From: Selenomonadales bacterium 4137-cl
Lineage (GTDB): Bacteria > Bacillota > Negativicutes > Sporomusales > UBA7701
Length of the DNA stretch: 64,000 nucleotides
Direction: 5' to 3'
Assembly: GCA_032334055.1 (NCBI GenBank)
Contig: JAUOZS010000001.1
Span: 186,001 to 250,000 of the forward strand
Shown: piece after piece, positions 42,071 to 50,404 of the stretch
How positions within the stretch are numbered: the stretch's first letter is position 1
Layout of the letters: every line of letters starts with the position of its first letter
The notes under the pieces: generated by a model
What the model was told of the DNA's origin: nothing
The model's input: only the letters and a program-made list of their open reading frames with translations
Databases searched by the model: none
Program-made: the position numbers and the translations under genes

Positions 42071-43021
42071 ATGAGTCAAAAGCATGAAGGCTGGGGCTGG
42101 ATGCTGGCCGTCGATTTCTTCTTCGCAGGCATGGGCGGAGCGATGCTGGTGATCGCCGGGATTGTCGACCTGTTCGTCGGCGAGGGGCGCACTTCGGCGC
42201 TCGCTAGTTTCCTTGGGGCCGCGTTTATGGCCCTGGGGTCGGGTCTGCTGATCTTCGAACTTGGCCGCCCCTTCCAGTCGTGGCGTGTATTTATGAACCC
42301 AAGGGCAATCCTGACGGTGGGGGCCTGGGTTATGTCGCTGGCGATTTGCGCCGGCCTGGTTTACACGACGTTTTCGTTCGCCGTTTTCCCCTGGAGCGAT
42401 TGGGTGCTGGTCCGCAAGCTGGTGGCCGTGGTCATCGTGGTGTCCGGCCTGATTGTGGCCACTTATCCCGGCGTGCTGCTGGGGCGGCTTAAAGGCCGGC
42501 CGCTGTGGGTCGGTCCCGGGATGACGAGCTTGTTTCTGACCTCGTCGCTGGTTACCGCGTTCGCCGCCCACATCCTGTGCGGCATGATTGTGGCTCCGGC
42601 TACGATCGGCGACGTACTCGCCAGGTTCCCGGCGATAACCGCCGTGTTGCTGGCTGTGCAATTGCTGCTGTGGGTCAGTTATATGTGGGTGAAAATCAGC
42701 GGCGCGACCGAGGCTGAAGCGGTCGCCGCCCGGAGATTGCTTTGCGGCGAGTACTCCTCGGCGTTCAAGTATGGTCTCATGCTGGTGGGAACGGTGCTGC
42801 CGCTCCTGCTCGTGCTGGTTTCGTCGCCGCTTTATCAGGCGGCGGGCGCGATTCTGGTGCTCGTGGGCGGGTTTATCCTGCGCATGCTGGTCATTTACGC
42901 CGGCGGCGCTGACCGGACCTGGCTTCCGGGCGAGGTGAAGTATCGTTCGCGTCTCCCGCATGGTGACGAAGCCTTTATGAAGGCCTGGAACGAGAAGGAG
43001 TTTTGGACCACAAATAAGTAA
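42071..43021 (+). CDS. NrfD/PsrC-type membrane subunit
   Basis: This 316-residue integral membrane protein has about 8-9 hydrophobic helices starting GWMLAVDFFFAGMGGAMLVIAG, as in NrfD/PsrC-like quinone-interacting subunits. It would connect menaquinone to the Fe-S subunit and the cytoplasmic catalytic subunits. The polar conserved positions of the first helices fit quinone binding, but this is inference. GGAGG precedes the ATG and the gene is the third of operon 1. Confidence 0.88.
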   Translation: MSQKHEGWGWMLAVDFFFAGMGGAMLVIAGIVDLFVGEGRTSALASFLGAAFMALGSGLLIFELGRPFQSWRVFMNPRAILTVGAWVMSLAICAGLVYTTFSFAVFPWSDWVLVRKLVAVVIVVSGLIVATYPGVLLGRLKGRPLWVGPGMTSLFLTSSLVTAFAAHILCGMIVAPATIGDVLARFPAITAVLLAVQLLLWVSYMWVKISGATEAEAVAARRLLCGEYSSAFKYGLMLVGTVLPLLLVLVSSPLYQAAGAILVLVGGFILRMLVIYAGGADRTWLPGEVKYRSRLPHGDEAFMKAWNEKEFWTTNK

Positions 43022-43038
43022 AGATCAGGAGACTGGCT

Positions 43039-44355
43039 ATGAAACCGGCTGAATTCACCGCAGTAAACACCGTTTTGAATCGTACGGAGAGCGTCTGCCC
43101 TGTTTGTTTGCGGGTCGTCGCCGCGCAGGTCGTCGCCGAGGGCCGGGCCGTCTATCTGGAAAAGGAATGCCCCGAGCACGGGGCATATAAGACCTACCTG
43201 TGGCCGGATGTCGACCACTACAGGTGGATGGGAGCTTTTCAGTACCCCGGGGTGCGGCCCAAACAGCCGCTGCCCGCGCGGCAGGGCTGCCCGCGTGACT
43301 GCGGGCCGTGCACCGGCCATCTCCGCCAAGCGACGCTGGTGGAACTGGAGCTTACCCAGCGCTGCAATCTGCGCTGCCCGGTCTGTTTTATGGCGGCCGG
43401 GTCGGCGCAGAAAGCCGCGCCGCCCGAGCCCGACCTTGAGGCTATCGGCAGCGTTCTCAGGAATGTGATGGAGAAAACGGGTCCCCAGACGAGTATCCAG
43501 CTTACCGGGGGGGAGCCTACGGTTCGCCACGACCTGGCTGACATCGTCCGGCTGGGCCGGGAAGTGGGATTTCTCGCTATCGAGGTCAACACGAACGGCG
43601 TGGTGATCGCCAAGGACCCAGGCTACGCCGCACGCCTGGCCGAAGCGGGGGCAAGCGGCATTTATCTGCAGTTCGACGGGCTGAGTCAGGAGGTATACAG
43701 GAAGATCCGCGGCGAGGATTTGCTGGCGGTCAAGCTGCGGGCGATCGAAAATTGCCGGGCGGCCGGTATCCAGGCCGTGCTGGCGATGACGGTCATCAGC
43801 GGCATCAACGACGACCAGATGGGGGCCGTGCTCGATTTTGCCCTCAAGAACCGCGACGTGGTTGCCGGCGTGGCTTATCAACCTGCTTTCGGCTCCGGCC
43901 GTTTCGACGTTGCCCCCGAGCGTCGGCTGACGATGGGGGATGTGGCCTTCATGCTGGCCGAGCAGAGCCAGGGCCTGTTAGGGCCGTATGACCTGTGGCC
44001 GCTGGCGTGTTCGCACCCGCTTTGCTCCTGCGCTACTTATATTGTCGAAGAACAGGGCAAGTTCAGCCCGCTGACCCGCCGGATCACTCCCGCCGAATAT
44101 GCGGAGTATTACGATCCGGCCAGCCCGCAGGGTTCTATATTCCCCGACATTGCCGCCAGCCGGTTCCCCGAACTTGGTTCCGGCCTGTCGGTTGTCGTGA
44201 TGGGTTATATGGACGCCCGTAGCATGGATCTGCAGCGCCTCAGGGAGTGCAGCATGCTGGTCGCCGGGCCGGAAGGCCGGCTGGTCCCGTTTTGTGCCTA
44301 CCAGCTCACCGACGTGTCCGGAAATAAGACCGTCACGCAAAGGTGCGGAGCATGA
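43039..44355 (+). CDS. Radical SAM protein, Tes/MJ0619-like
   Basis: This 438-residue radical SAM protein has the core motif CNLRCPVCF (about 109-117), a GGEP contact (TGGEPTVR), an N-terminal zinc-ribbon-like CPVCLRV...ECPEHG (about 20-48), a second Cys group CPRDCGPCTGH, and a late CSHPLCSC. This layout matches the MJ0619/Tes type, whose known members methylate or couple lipid and pterin carbons. It is embedded between NrfD and the second catalytic subunit and overlaps the latter by 4 bp, so it is a true operon member. It may modify the cofactor, an enzyme or the quinone/lipid; no function is proven. Confidence 0.82.
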   Translation: MKPAEFTAVNTVLNRTESVCPVCLRVVAAQVVAEGRAVYLEKECPEHGAYKTYLWPDVDHYRWMGAFQYPGVRPKQPLPARQGCPRDCGPCTGHLRQATLVELELTQRCNLRCPVCFMAAGSAQKAAPPEPDLEAIGSVLRNVMEKTGPQTSIQLTGGEPTVRHDLADIVRLGREVGFLAIEVNTNGVVIAKDPGYAARLAEAGASGIYLQFDGLSQEVYRKIRGEDLLAVKLRAIENCRAAGIQAVLAMTVISGINDDQMGAVLDFALKNRDVVAGVAYQPAFGSGRFDVAPERRLTMGDVAFMLAEQSQGLLGPYDLWPLACSHPLCSCATYIVEEQGKFSPLTRRITPAEYAEYYDPASPQGSIFPDIAASRFPELGSGLSVVVMGYMDARSMDLQRLRECSMLVAGPEGRLVPFCAYQLTDVSGNKTVTQRCGA

Positions 44356-46535
44356 CACAGGAAAAGCTTGTTAAAACGAATTGCCGCTTCTGCGGCTATC
44401 AATGCGGCCTTACAGCCACCGTGACCGACGGCCGGGTGACGGCGGTCGAGCCAGACCCGACCCAGTACCCCGGCGACGCGGGCATTCAGCGTGGCTGCCG
44501 GCGGTGGCGGGTGGCACCGGAATTTCTCGACCATCCCCAGCGGATTAATTATCCGCTGAAGCGAGTGGGCGAGCGCGGCAGCGGACAGTGGCAGCGGATT
44601 ACGTGGGACCAGGCGCTGGACGAGATCGCGGCCAAGCTTGCGACGCTCAAGGAACGCCACGGCCCGGAGATGCTGGCAACCTGCATCGGCGGCCCGCACG
44701 CGGTTTTCTGGCCGCTCCACCGGTTCATGAATCTTTTCGGCAGCCCCAACAACGTGGGGATCGGCCAGATATGCTGGAATCCGGCCACCTGGGTCAATGC
44801 CCTGACTTATGGATGGACGATCGAAAATGAGCTTGACCCCGAAAAAACGGCGTGCGCGATGTTTTGGGGCACGAATCCGGCCGAGTCGGACAACTCTTTG
44901 TTGTGGCGTACGTTGGTGCGCTTCAGCCAGACAGGCAAGCCGTTGATCGTCGTCGACCCGCGGCGGACGCGGACGGCGGAGTTGGCTACGCTTTGGCTGC
45001 CGGTGCGCCCCGGCACCGATGCTGTGCTGGCTCTTGGCTTGATCAACGTGATTGTGGCCGAAAGGCTATATGACGAGACGTTTGTCGACAGGTGGTGCAA
45101 TGGGTTCGCCCGCCTGGCGGAGCACGTGGCCCGCTACACGCCTGCGTATGTTGAGAGTGTCACCGGGATAAAAGCGGAAACGGTTGTGGCGGCCGCGCGG
45201 CTTTACGCCGGAAATGCGCCGGCGACCCTGATTTCCGGCCGGGGCATCGACCAGATCGGCGCCAACAGTTTTGCCACCCAGCGAGGGCTGGCGATTATGA
45301 GGGCCATAACCGGCAACCTCGACACGCCAGGGGCTTCGCATATCACGGATATGCCGGATTTTATCCCGGAAATCGACCTGGAACTGAGCGATCGCTTTCC
45401 GGCCGAGGCGCGCCAGAAGAGACTGGGAAGTCTGGCGTTGCAGTCTTACCCCGGTTACGAGCGCGTCCGGAGATTGACGATGCGGCACGGCCGGCGGCTG
45501 CCGATGCGCTATCTGACTTCCGCCCAGCCCAACCTGGTGTGGCGGGCGATGCTGACCGGCGAGCCGTACCCGATCCGATCGCTGATCGTGATGGCGACCA
45601 ATCCGCTGCTGACCCAGGCGGACAGCCGGCTGATTTACGACGCGCTGAAAAGCCTCGATTTGCTGGTAGTGCTGGAGATGTTCCCGACACCGACGACGAT
45701 GCTGGCCGACTACGTGTTGCCGAGCGCCGGCGCCCTGGAGCGCCCGCTGCTGGAGACGAAGGCCGGTACAGCCAATCTGGCGTACGGTGGCGCCAAGGCG
45801 GTCGAACCGTATTACGAGCGGCGTCCCGATTACGATTTTTGGCGAGGGATCGGGCTGAGGTTGGGGCAGGAGAACGACTGGCCCTGGCAAAGCTTCGAAG
45901 CGGCACTGGCCGCGAGCATGGAACCGACGGGCTGGACGTGGGATGATTTTTGCCGCGAGGGCCTGTATACGCTGCCGCCGGAATACCGCAAGCACGAGCA
46001 TATCGACCCCCAGACCGGCCAGCCCGCAGGGTTTGCCACCGCCAGTGGCAAGGTTGAACTCTATTGCGGGCTTGTCGCCGAACTCGGCGGCGACCCGTTG
46101 CCAGTGCCGCAACCTACGCCGGCGACGAGCGAGGAGTATCCCCTGTCGCTGATCACCGGGGCGCGATTCCAACCGTATTTCGCCTCCAGTTTCCGCCAGT
46201 TCGCATCATTGCGTTCCGCTCACCCCGAGCCGTGGGCCGAAGTCAGCGTCGCCACGGCGCGCCGGCTGGGTCTCGAAGATGGCTGCCGGGTATGGGTCGA
46301 GACGGAGCGCGGGCGGGCCAGCTTTACGCTGCGGATCGCCCGTATGGGCGACGGCGTGGTGAGCGTCGAGTACGGGTGGTGGTACCCGGAGATGGCGGCG
46401 GCCGAGCCAAGCATCGGCGGCCTGTGGGCGGCAAACGCCAATACCCTGACCAACGCCGATTACGAGACTTCCGATCCCATGATAGGGACCGCAACATATA
46501 ACGGGCTACCCTGCCGGGTGTCGAGGGCGGAGTAG
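44352..46535 (+). CDS. Molybdopterin oxidoreductase catalytic subunit 2 (DMSO-reductase family)
   Basis: This 727-residue bis-MGD enzyme has the 4Fe-4S motif at Cys11, Cys14, Cys18 and Cys49 (CRFCGYQC ... RGCRR) and the likely metal ligand Cys141 in GQICWNP. Family segments include PVRPGTDAVLALGLINVIVAERLYD, GRGIDQIGAN and YGWWYPEMAAAEP. It is related to but clearly distinct from catalytic subunit 1 and is shorter at the C-terminus. No signal peptide is present. It overlaps the radical SAM gene by 4 bp. It is the fifth gene of operon 1 and may share the Fe-S/NrfD pair. Substrate unknown. Confidence 0.9.
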   Translation: MTQEKLVKTNCRFCGYQCGLTATVTDGRVTAVEPDPTQYPGDAGIQRGCRRWRVAPEFLDHPQRINYPLKRVGERGSGQWQRITWDQALDEIAAKLATLKERHGPEMLATCIGGPHAVFWPLHRFMNLFGSPNNVGIGQICWNPATWVNALTYGWTIENELDPEKTACAMFWGTNPAESDNSLLWRTLVRFSQTGKPLIVVDPRRTRTAELATLWLPVRPGTDAVLALGLINVIVAERLYDETFVDRWCNGFARLAEHVARYTPAYVESVTGIKAETVVAAARLYAGNAPATLISGRGIDQIGANSFATQRGLAIMRAITGNLDTPGASHITDMPDFIPEIDLELSDRFPAEARQKRLGSLALQSYPGYERVRRLTMRHGRRLPMRYLTSAQPNLVWRAMLTGEPYPIRSLIVMATNPLLTQADSRLIYDALKSLDLLVVLEMFPTPTTMLADYVLPSAGALERPLLETKAGTANLAYGGAKAVEPYYERRPDYDFWRGIGLRLGQENDWPWQSFEAALAASMEPTGWTWDDFCREGLYTLPPEYRKHEHIDPQTGQPAGFATASGKVELYCGLVAELGGDPLPVPQPTPATSEEYPLSLITGARFQPYFASSFRQFASLRSAHPEPWAEVSVATARRLGLEDGCRVWVETERGRASFTLRIARMGDGVVSVEYGWWYPEMAAAEPSIGGLWAANANTLTNADYETSDPMIGTATYNGLPCRVSRAE

Positions 46536-46540
46536 GGTCC

Positions 46541-46572
46541 TAAAATGATACTGTTATCGCAAAAACGGATTG
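46541..46572 (+). promoter_or_regulatory. 32-bp activator element (copy for operon 2)
   Basis: It reads TAAAATGATACTG, TTA (variable), TCGCAAAAA, C (variable), GGATTG, and begins 6 bp after the stop of catalytic subunit 2, 146 bp upstream of the sigma-54 promoter at 46719. Confidence 0.87.
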
Positions 46573-46718
46573 CTTGCAGTAAGGCCTGACAGCCGGCTAT
46601 GTGAAGCTTTTAACATGGGGGCAGCGCATCCCAAAAAGAGATGCGGCGCTGTTTGACGCCTCTCGGGGGAAGTGCCTGAAACCTTGGAATATAGCGATTT
46701 TTGCCGGCCTTAACAAGC

Positions 46719-46734
46719 TGGCACGCATATTGCA
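46719..46734 (+). promoter_or_regulatory. Sigma-54 promoter of molybdopterin oxidoreductase operon 2
   Basis: TGGCACG-CATA-TTGCA (46719-46734) is an exact sigma-54 consensus. Confidence 0.92.
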
Positions 46735-46914
46735 TGTATTATTAGGTGATATGCGAAGTTGATATCTAGGCAAAGCTATGCCTCATTTGATAGAGAGTAT
46801 TTTACGAAATGATGGCTCGGCTATCGCCTGGAGGAGGTGTTGGGGTTAAAGGCAAAAACGAACAGATTTTTGTAAGCCCATGAAAACAAGTTTCTAGAAA
46901 GGGTTGGTGAGATC
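46735..46914 (+). other. Leader of operon 2 with a strong unused ribosome site
   Basis: The leader of about 180 bp contains GGAGGAGG (46830-46837) followed at 46840 by a TTG-initiated 11-codon frame ending at TAA 46875. Another short frame (ATG 46812 to TGA 46883) overlaps it in a different phase. Neither has been confirmed as coding. The gene itself starts at 46915. Confidence 0.35.
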
Positions 46915-49170
46915 GTGAGCAAAATAACCAAAGAATGGAAGCACGTAAACGAGGACGGTTCATATACCGTCAGAACCTGCGGCTGGTCGCCCCCTGGTGA
47001 CCATCCCGTAGGATGCGGCATGAAGCTGCATGTTAAAGGCGGCAAGCTCGTGAAGGTTGAGGGCGACCCCGATCATCCTATCAGCCAGGGCCGGCTTTGC
47101 ATCCGCTGTCTGACGCTGCCGGAATTCGTGCATCATCCCCAGCGTATCACCACGCCGATGAAGCGCGCTCCCGAAAATCGCGGCAAAGACATCTGGCAAA
47201 AGATCTCCTGGGACGAAGCCTGGGATATCATCGTTCCGAAAATTAAAGAGTTCAAGAAGAAGTACGGCGCCGAGTCGATCGTCGTTTTTGGCGGCACCGG
47301 CCGTCAGGCTTGCCTGTACTACTATCCGCTTGGCTTCGCTTCGATCGGCACCCCGAACGTCTGCTATCCCTGGAGCGGCTGGTCCTGCTATGGCCCGCGC
47401 TGCTCTATCACCGACTACATCCTCGGCGCCGGCTATCCCGAGATCGACTTCGCCGGTACTTATCCCGACCGTTACGACAACCCGAACTATGTTGTGCCGA
47501 AATGGATCATGCAGTGGGGCAAAAACCCGCTTATGTCCAACCCGGACGGCTTCTTCGGCCACTCGCTCATCGACCTGCTGAAGCGCGGCACGGAGCTCAT
47601 TCAGATCGACCCGCGGATGACCTGGCTCGGCACCCGTTCCAAGTACGTCTGCCAGCTGCGTCCCGGCACCGACACCGCTCTTGCTCTCGCGTTCATCAAC
47701 GTCATCATCAACGAAGAACTGTACGACAAGGACTTCGTCGAAAACTGGTGCTACGGCTTCGACGAACTCAAAGAGCGCGCTCAGGAATACTCGCCTGAGA
47801 AAGTCGCCGACATCACCTGGGTACCTGCCCAGAAAATCCGCGAAGTTGCCCGCTTCATGGCTACCGAAAAACCGGGCGCCATTCAGTGGGGTCTGGCCGT
47901 CGACGAAAACCCGAACGGCGTTCAGCTCGGCCACGCTATCCTGTCCCTGTGCGCCATCACCGGCAACCTCGACGTTCCCGGCGGCATCACCATGGGCCCA
48001 CCGGCCGCTCTGCTCGGCAAATGGCGTATGGAAACCCGCCGCAACCTGTCCCCCGAACTGTGGGACAAGCGGATCGGCGCCAAAGAATGGCCTGCGCTCA
48101 GCACCGCCATGGCGACCACTCATCCGGACGAGACCCTCGATACCCTCGAGACCGGCAAACCCTACAAACTGCGCATGGGCTGGTTCAACAGCAGCAACTT
48201 CATCACCCCGACCTGCTCCGCTCAGCCTGACCGCTGGTACAGGGCCCTCAAGAGCCTCGAGTTCAACGTTGTTCAGGACCTGTTCATGACCCCGACCGCG
48301 ATGGCGTTCGCCGATGTATTCCTGCCGCTGCCTACCTTCGCGGAAGCCGACGGCGTCGTTGTTACCCACTTCGGCCGCAATGCCGTGTTCCTTGGCGCCA
48401 TCAACGAAGCTCTGCGCGTTGGCGACACCAAGTCTGACATCGAGGTCTGCATCGAGCTCGGCAAAAAACTCCACCCGGATATGTGGCAGTTCGACAGCGT
48501 CGACGACTTCTTCACCAAGCAGCTCAAACCCGAGCTGGGCATCGACTTCAACGACCTGCGCGAACAGTTCATCTATCAGCCCAAATACGAATACCGCAAG
48601 TTCGAAACCGGCAAACTGCGCTCCGACGGCGAACCCGGCTTCAACACCGTTACCGGCATGGTCGAGCTCACCTCCACGCTGTTCGAGGCCTGGGGCGAAG
48701 ATGCGCTGCCGTACTTCCAGGAGCCCCCGTACAGCCCGGTCAGCACACCGGAACTCTTCAAGGAGTATCCGTTCGTTCTTACCACCGGCGCGAGGAAGTT
48801 CACCTCCTTCCATTCCGAGCACAGGCAGATTTCGACCCTGCGCGAGATCGATCCGTACAACGAAATGGAAATCCATCCCGACGCCGCCGCCAAGCTCGGC
48901 ATTATCGATGGCGACTGGGTCATGATGGAGAACATGTTCGGCAAGTGTAAGGCCAAAGCCAAACTCACGCCGATCATCCACCCGCAGGTCGTCCATTCGA
49001 CCCACGGTTGGTGGTACCCCGAAAAACCGGGTGAAGAGCCCAGCCTGTTCGGTGTTTGGGAATCGAACATCAACACCCTGATTCCGCACAAGCACATCGG
49101 CAAACTTGGCTTCGGCTGCCCGGCCAAGCAGATGATCTGCAAGGTGTACCGGATCGAAGAGGGAGTCTAA
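46915..49170 (+). CDS. Molybdopterin oxidoreductase catalytic subunit 3 (transhydroxylase/dehydroxylase-like)
   Basis: This 751-residue bis-MGD enzyme's N-terminal cluster region is CGWSPPGDHPVGCG then RLCIRC. Cys22, Cys34 and Cys62 align with ligand positions, but residue 29 is Asp where I would expect the fourth Cys. The likely metal ligand is Cys158 in SGWSCYGPR. Segments such as QLRPGTDTALALAFINVIINEELYD and HGWWYPEKP fit the family. It resembles enzymes of the pyrogallol-transhydroxylase/catechol-dehydroxylase type, substrate undetermined. Codon use is strongly biased to C in third position, unlike neighbours, suggesting very high expression. The start is GTG with GAAAGGGTTGG upstream. 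No signal peptide is seen. Confidence 0.88.
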   Translation: MSKITKEWKHVNEDGSYTVRTCGWSPPGDHPVGCGMKLHVKGGKLVKVEGDPDHPISQGRLCIRCLTLPEFVHHPQRITTPMKRAPENRGKDIWQKISWDEAWDIIVPKIKEFKKKYGAESIVVFGGTGRQACLYYYPLGFASIGTPNVCYPWSGWSCYGPRCSITDYILGAGYPEIDFAGTYPDRYDNPNYVVPKWIMQWGKNPLMSNPDGFFGHSLIDLLKRGTELIQIDPRMTWLGTRSKYVCQLRPGTDTALALAFINVIINEELYDKDFVENWCYGFDELKERAQEYSPEKVADITWVPAQKIREVARFMATEKPGAIQWGLAVDENPNGVQLGHAILSLCAITGNLDVPGGITMGPPAALLGKWRMETRRNLSPELWDKRIGAKEWPALSTAMATTHPDETLDTLETGKPYKLRMGWFNSSNFITPTCSAQPDRWYRALKSLEFNVVQDLFMTPTAMAFADVFLPLPTFAEADGVVVTHFGRNAVFLGAINEALRVGDTKSDIEVCIELGKKLHPDMWQFDSVDDFFTKQLKPELGIDFNDLREQFIYQPKYEYRKFETGKLRSDGEPGFNTVTGMVELTSTLFEAWGEDALPYFQEPPYSPVSTPELFKEYPFVLTTGARKFTSFHSEHRQISTLREIDPYNEMEIHPDAAAKLGIIDGDWVMMENMFGKCKAKAKLTPIIHPQVVHSTHGWWYPEKPGEEPSLFGVWESNINTLIPHKHIGKLGFGCPAKQMICKVYRIEEGV

Positions 49171-49242
49171 ACTGCCCCGTTTGGCCAGCAGTTCCGGCAG
49201 GATTTTGCCGGCCGACGAAGAATAGTGATAGGAGGTTGAACA

Positions 49243-49578
49243 ATGTCACGTAACGGCTTGTTGATTGACTACCAATATTGCACAGGCTGCCATAGCTGCG
49301 AAGTGGCCTGCAGGAACGAACACAATATCCCCCGTGGCAAGTGGGGCATCAAGCTCACCGAGGTAGGCCCCTGGCAGGTGGAAGGCGACAAGTGGGAGTG
49401 GAACTACGTTCCCGTCCCCACCACGCTTTGCGACCTGTGCGAAGACCGGGTTAAAGCCGGCGAAAAGCCGACCTGCGTCCATCACTGCCTCGGCCAGTGC
49501 ATGGAGTACGGCCCGGTGGAAGAACTGGCCAAGAAGATGGCCGGTAAGGGCAAGAAGGTCGTTATGTTTGCTCCCTGA
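49243..49578 (+). CDS. Short 4Fe-4S electron-transfer subunit
   Basis: This 111-residue protein has CTGCHSCEVACR (about 13-24) and CDLCEDRVKAGEKPTCVHHCLGQC (about 63-86), i.e. about half of the usual DmsB-like subunit of some 180 residues, lacking the two middle Cys clusters. It follows catalytic subunit 3 by 72 bp with AGGAGGT upstream and shares its C-rich codon bias. It probably receives or supplies electrons for subunit 3. No membrane anchor follows, so its redox partner is unclear. Confidence 0.88.
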   Translation: MSRNGLLIDYQYCTGCHSCEVACRNEHNIPRGKWGIKLTEVGPWQVEGDKWEWNYVPVPTTLCDLCEDRVKAGEKPTCVHHCLGQCMEYGPVEELAKKMAGKGKKVVMFAP

Positions 49579-49625
49579 GCAAACTGATGACAACCTGTTC
49601 CGACTGCTGAAGACTGGCATAGTGA

Positions 49626-49656
49626 CCGCGCCCCCCACTCCGTAGGGGGGGCGCGG
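49626..49656. repeat. Very stable GC hairpin in operon 2
   Basis: CCGCGCCCCCC (49626-49636) and GGGGGGGCGCGG (49645-49656) form an approximately 11-bp GC stem with an 8-nt loop. No T run follows, so it may protect the 3' end of the upstream message rather than terminate transcription. Confidence 0.65.
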
Positions 49657-49696
49657 CAGTATGCGTATTTTAGCACAAGGGAAAGGAGGGACAAAA

Positions 49697-49849
49697 ATGA
49701 CGGAAGAGAAAAAGCCTGTGGCCCCGGGGCCGCGCAAGATCCAGAAGCCCCTCAACCCGCTGGCGGCGAAACCGGGCCAGATGTACGGCAAGGTCGATTT
49801 CGCTCCGGAGAAGCCCTACAAGGATATCCTTGGGGACGATAAGAAGTAA
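49697..49849 (+). CDS. Small basic proline-rich protein (50 residues)
   Basis: This 50-residue protein (MTEEKKPVAPGPRKIQKP... ending KDILGDDKK) is rich in Pro and Lys. AAAGGAGGG at 49682-49690 precedes ATG 49697 at about 6 bp, one of the best ribosome sites in the window, so it is likely translated. It lies between the Fe-S subunit and a terminator. It has no membrane or metal motif and no recognised family. It may be an assembly factor or small partner of subunit 3. Confidence 0.65.
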   Translation: MTEEKKPVAPGPRKIQKPLNPLAAKPGQMYGKVDFAPEKPYKDILGDDKK

Positions 49850-49885
49850 TCCGACAGCTGTCCTTGGAAGAGGACCGCAGGATAC

Positions 49886-49922
49886 GAAAACAGCCTGTCG
49901 TCATCGACGGCAGGCTGTTTTC
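49886..49922 (+). terminator. Intrinsic terminator after the small gene
   Basis: GAAAACAGCCTGTCGTC (49886-49902) pairs with GACGGCAGGCTGTTTTC (49906-49922) with one mismatch-like wobble around a 3-nt loop. The distal T-rich flank suits termination of operon 2. Confidence 0.85.
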
Positions 49923-49973
49923 TCCGTTGCGGCGCAGGGATGGCAATAGGCAGGGAAGCGTGGAGGGATAACA

Positions 49974-50246
49974 GTGTGCTGGTCATGCAATCCGTATTGC
50001 GGCGGCTGCAAGCCGCCGAAGCCGAAGCCGATCAAATGCCCCGAATGCAAGGCGTTTAATTTCGGCGAGGAGAAAAACTGCAAGCGGTGCGGCACCGTAC
50101 TGCCCGAACGTGAGCCTCCGCCCACGGTAATGTGCCTTTATATCGGCAAACTGTGCGCCAACCCCTGTATGCGCCACAAGAAGGAGCCCCGTGAAGGGGA
50201 AGATGCCGTCTGCATGTGGCATACGCCGGCGAAAGACTCCGAATAG
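49974..50246 (+). CDS. Cys-rich zinc-ribbon protein (90 residues)
   Basis: This 90-residue protein is rich in Cys with CWSCNPYCGGCKPP, CPECKAFNFGEEKNCKRCG (a zinc ribbon) and a third set (CLYIGKLCANPCMRH ... CMWH). It uses a GTG start with GGAGGG upstream. It sits beyond the terminator of operon 2 and may form its own unit. It could bind zinc or an Fe-S cluster. The MC start and ribbon resemble the 47-residue protein at 35571. Confidence 0.75.
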   Translation: MCWSCNPYCGGCKPPKPKPIKCPECKAFNFGEEKNCKRCGTVLPEREPPPTVMCLYIGKLCANPCMRHKKEPREGEDAVCMWHTPAKDSE

Positions 50247-50272
50247 GTATTCGCGACATAGCCCGGAAGATA

Positions 50273-50307
50273 CGTAAACCCGCGCAACCTGATTACGCGG
50301 GTTTACG
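50273..50307. terminator. Hairpin after the Cys-rich gene
   Basis: CGTAAACCCGCG (50273-50284) and CGCGGGTTTACG (50296-50307) form a perfect 12-bp stem with an 11-nt loop, followed by CTGTTTTC. The termination is weakly supported. Confidence 0.65.
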
Positions 50308-50404
50308 CTGTTTTCAGACGGGGGCGGAGTGGCTGTTCGCCGTCTGAAGCCGGTTTGAATATAGCTTGTGACAGTTAGGGAGGTCACAAAAGAAGACAAA
50401 TACA

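Noticed and set aside
46960..49095. Long (711-residue) minus-strand open frame opposite catalytic subunit 3
   Set aside because: It mirrors a gene with strong NNC codon bias, has no ribosome site or family motif, and the plus-strand frame has clear Mo/W-enzyme motifs. The absence of stops follows from that bias.
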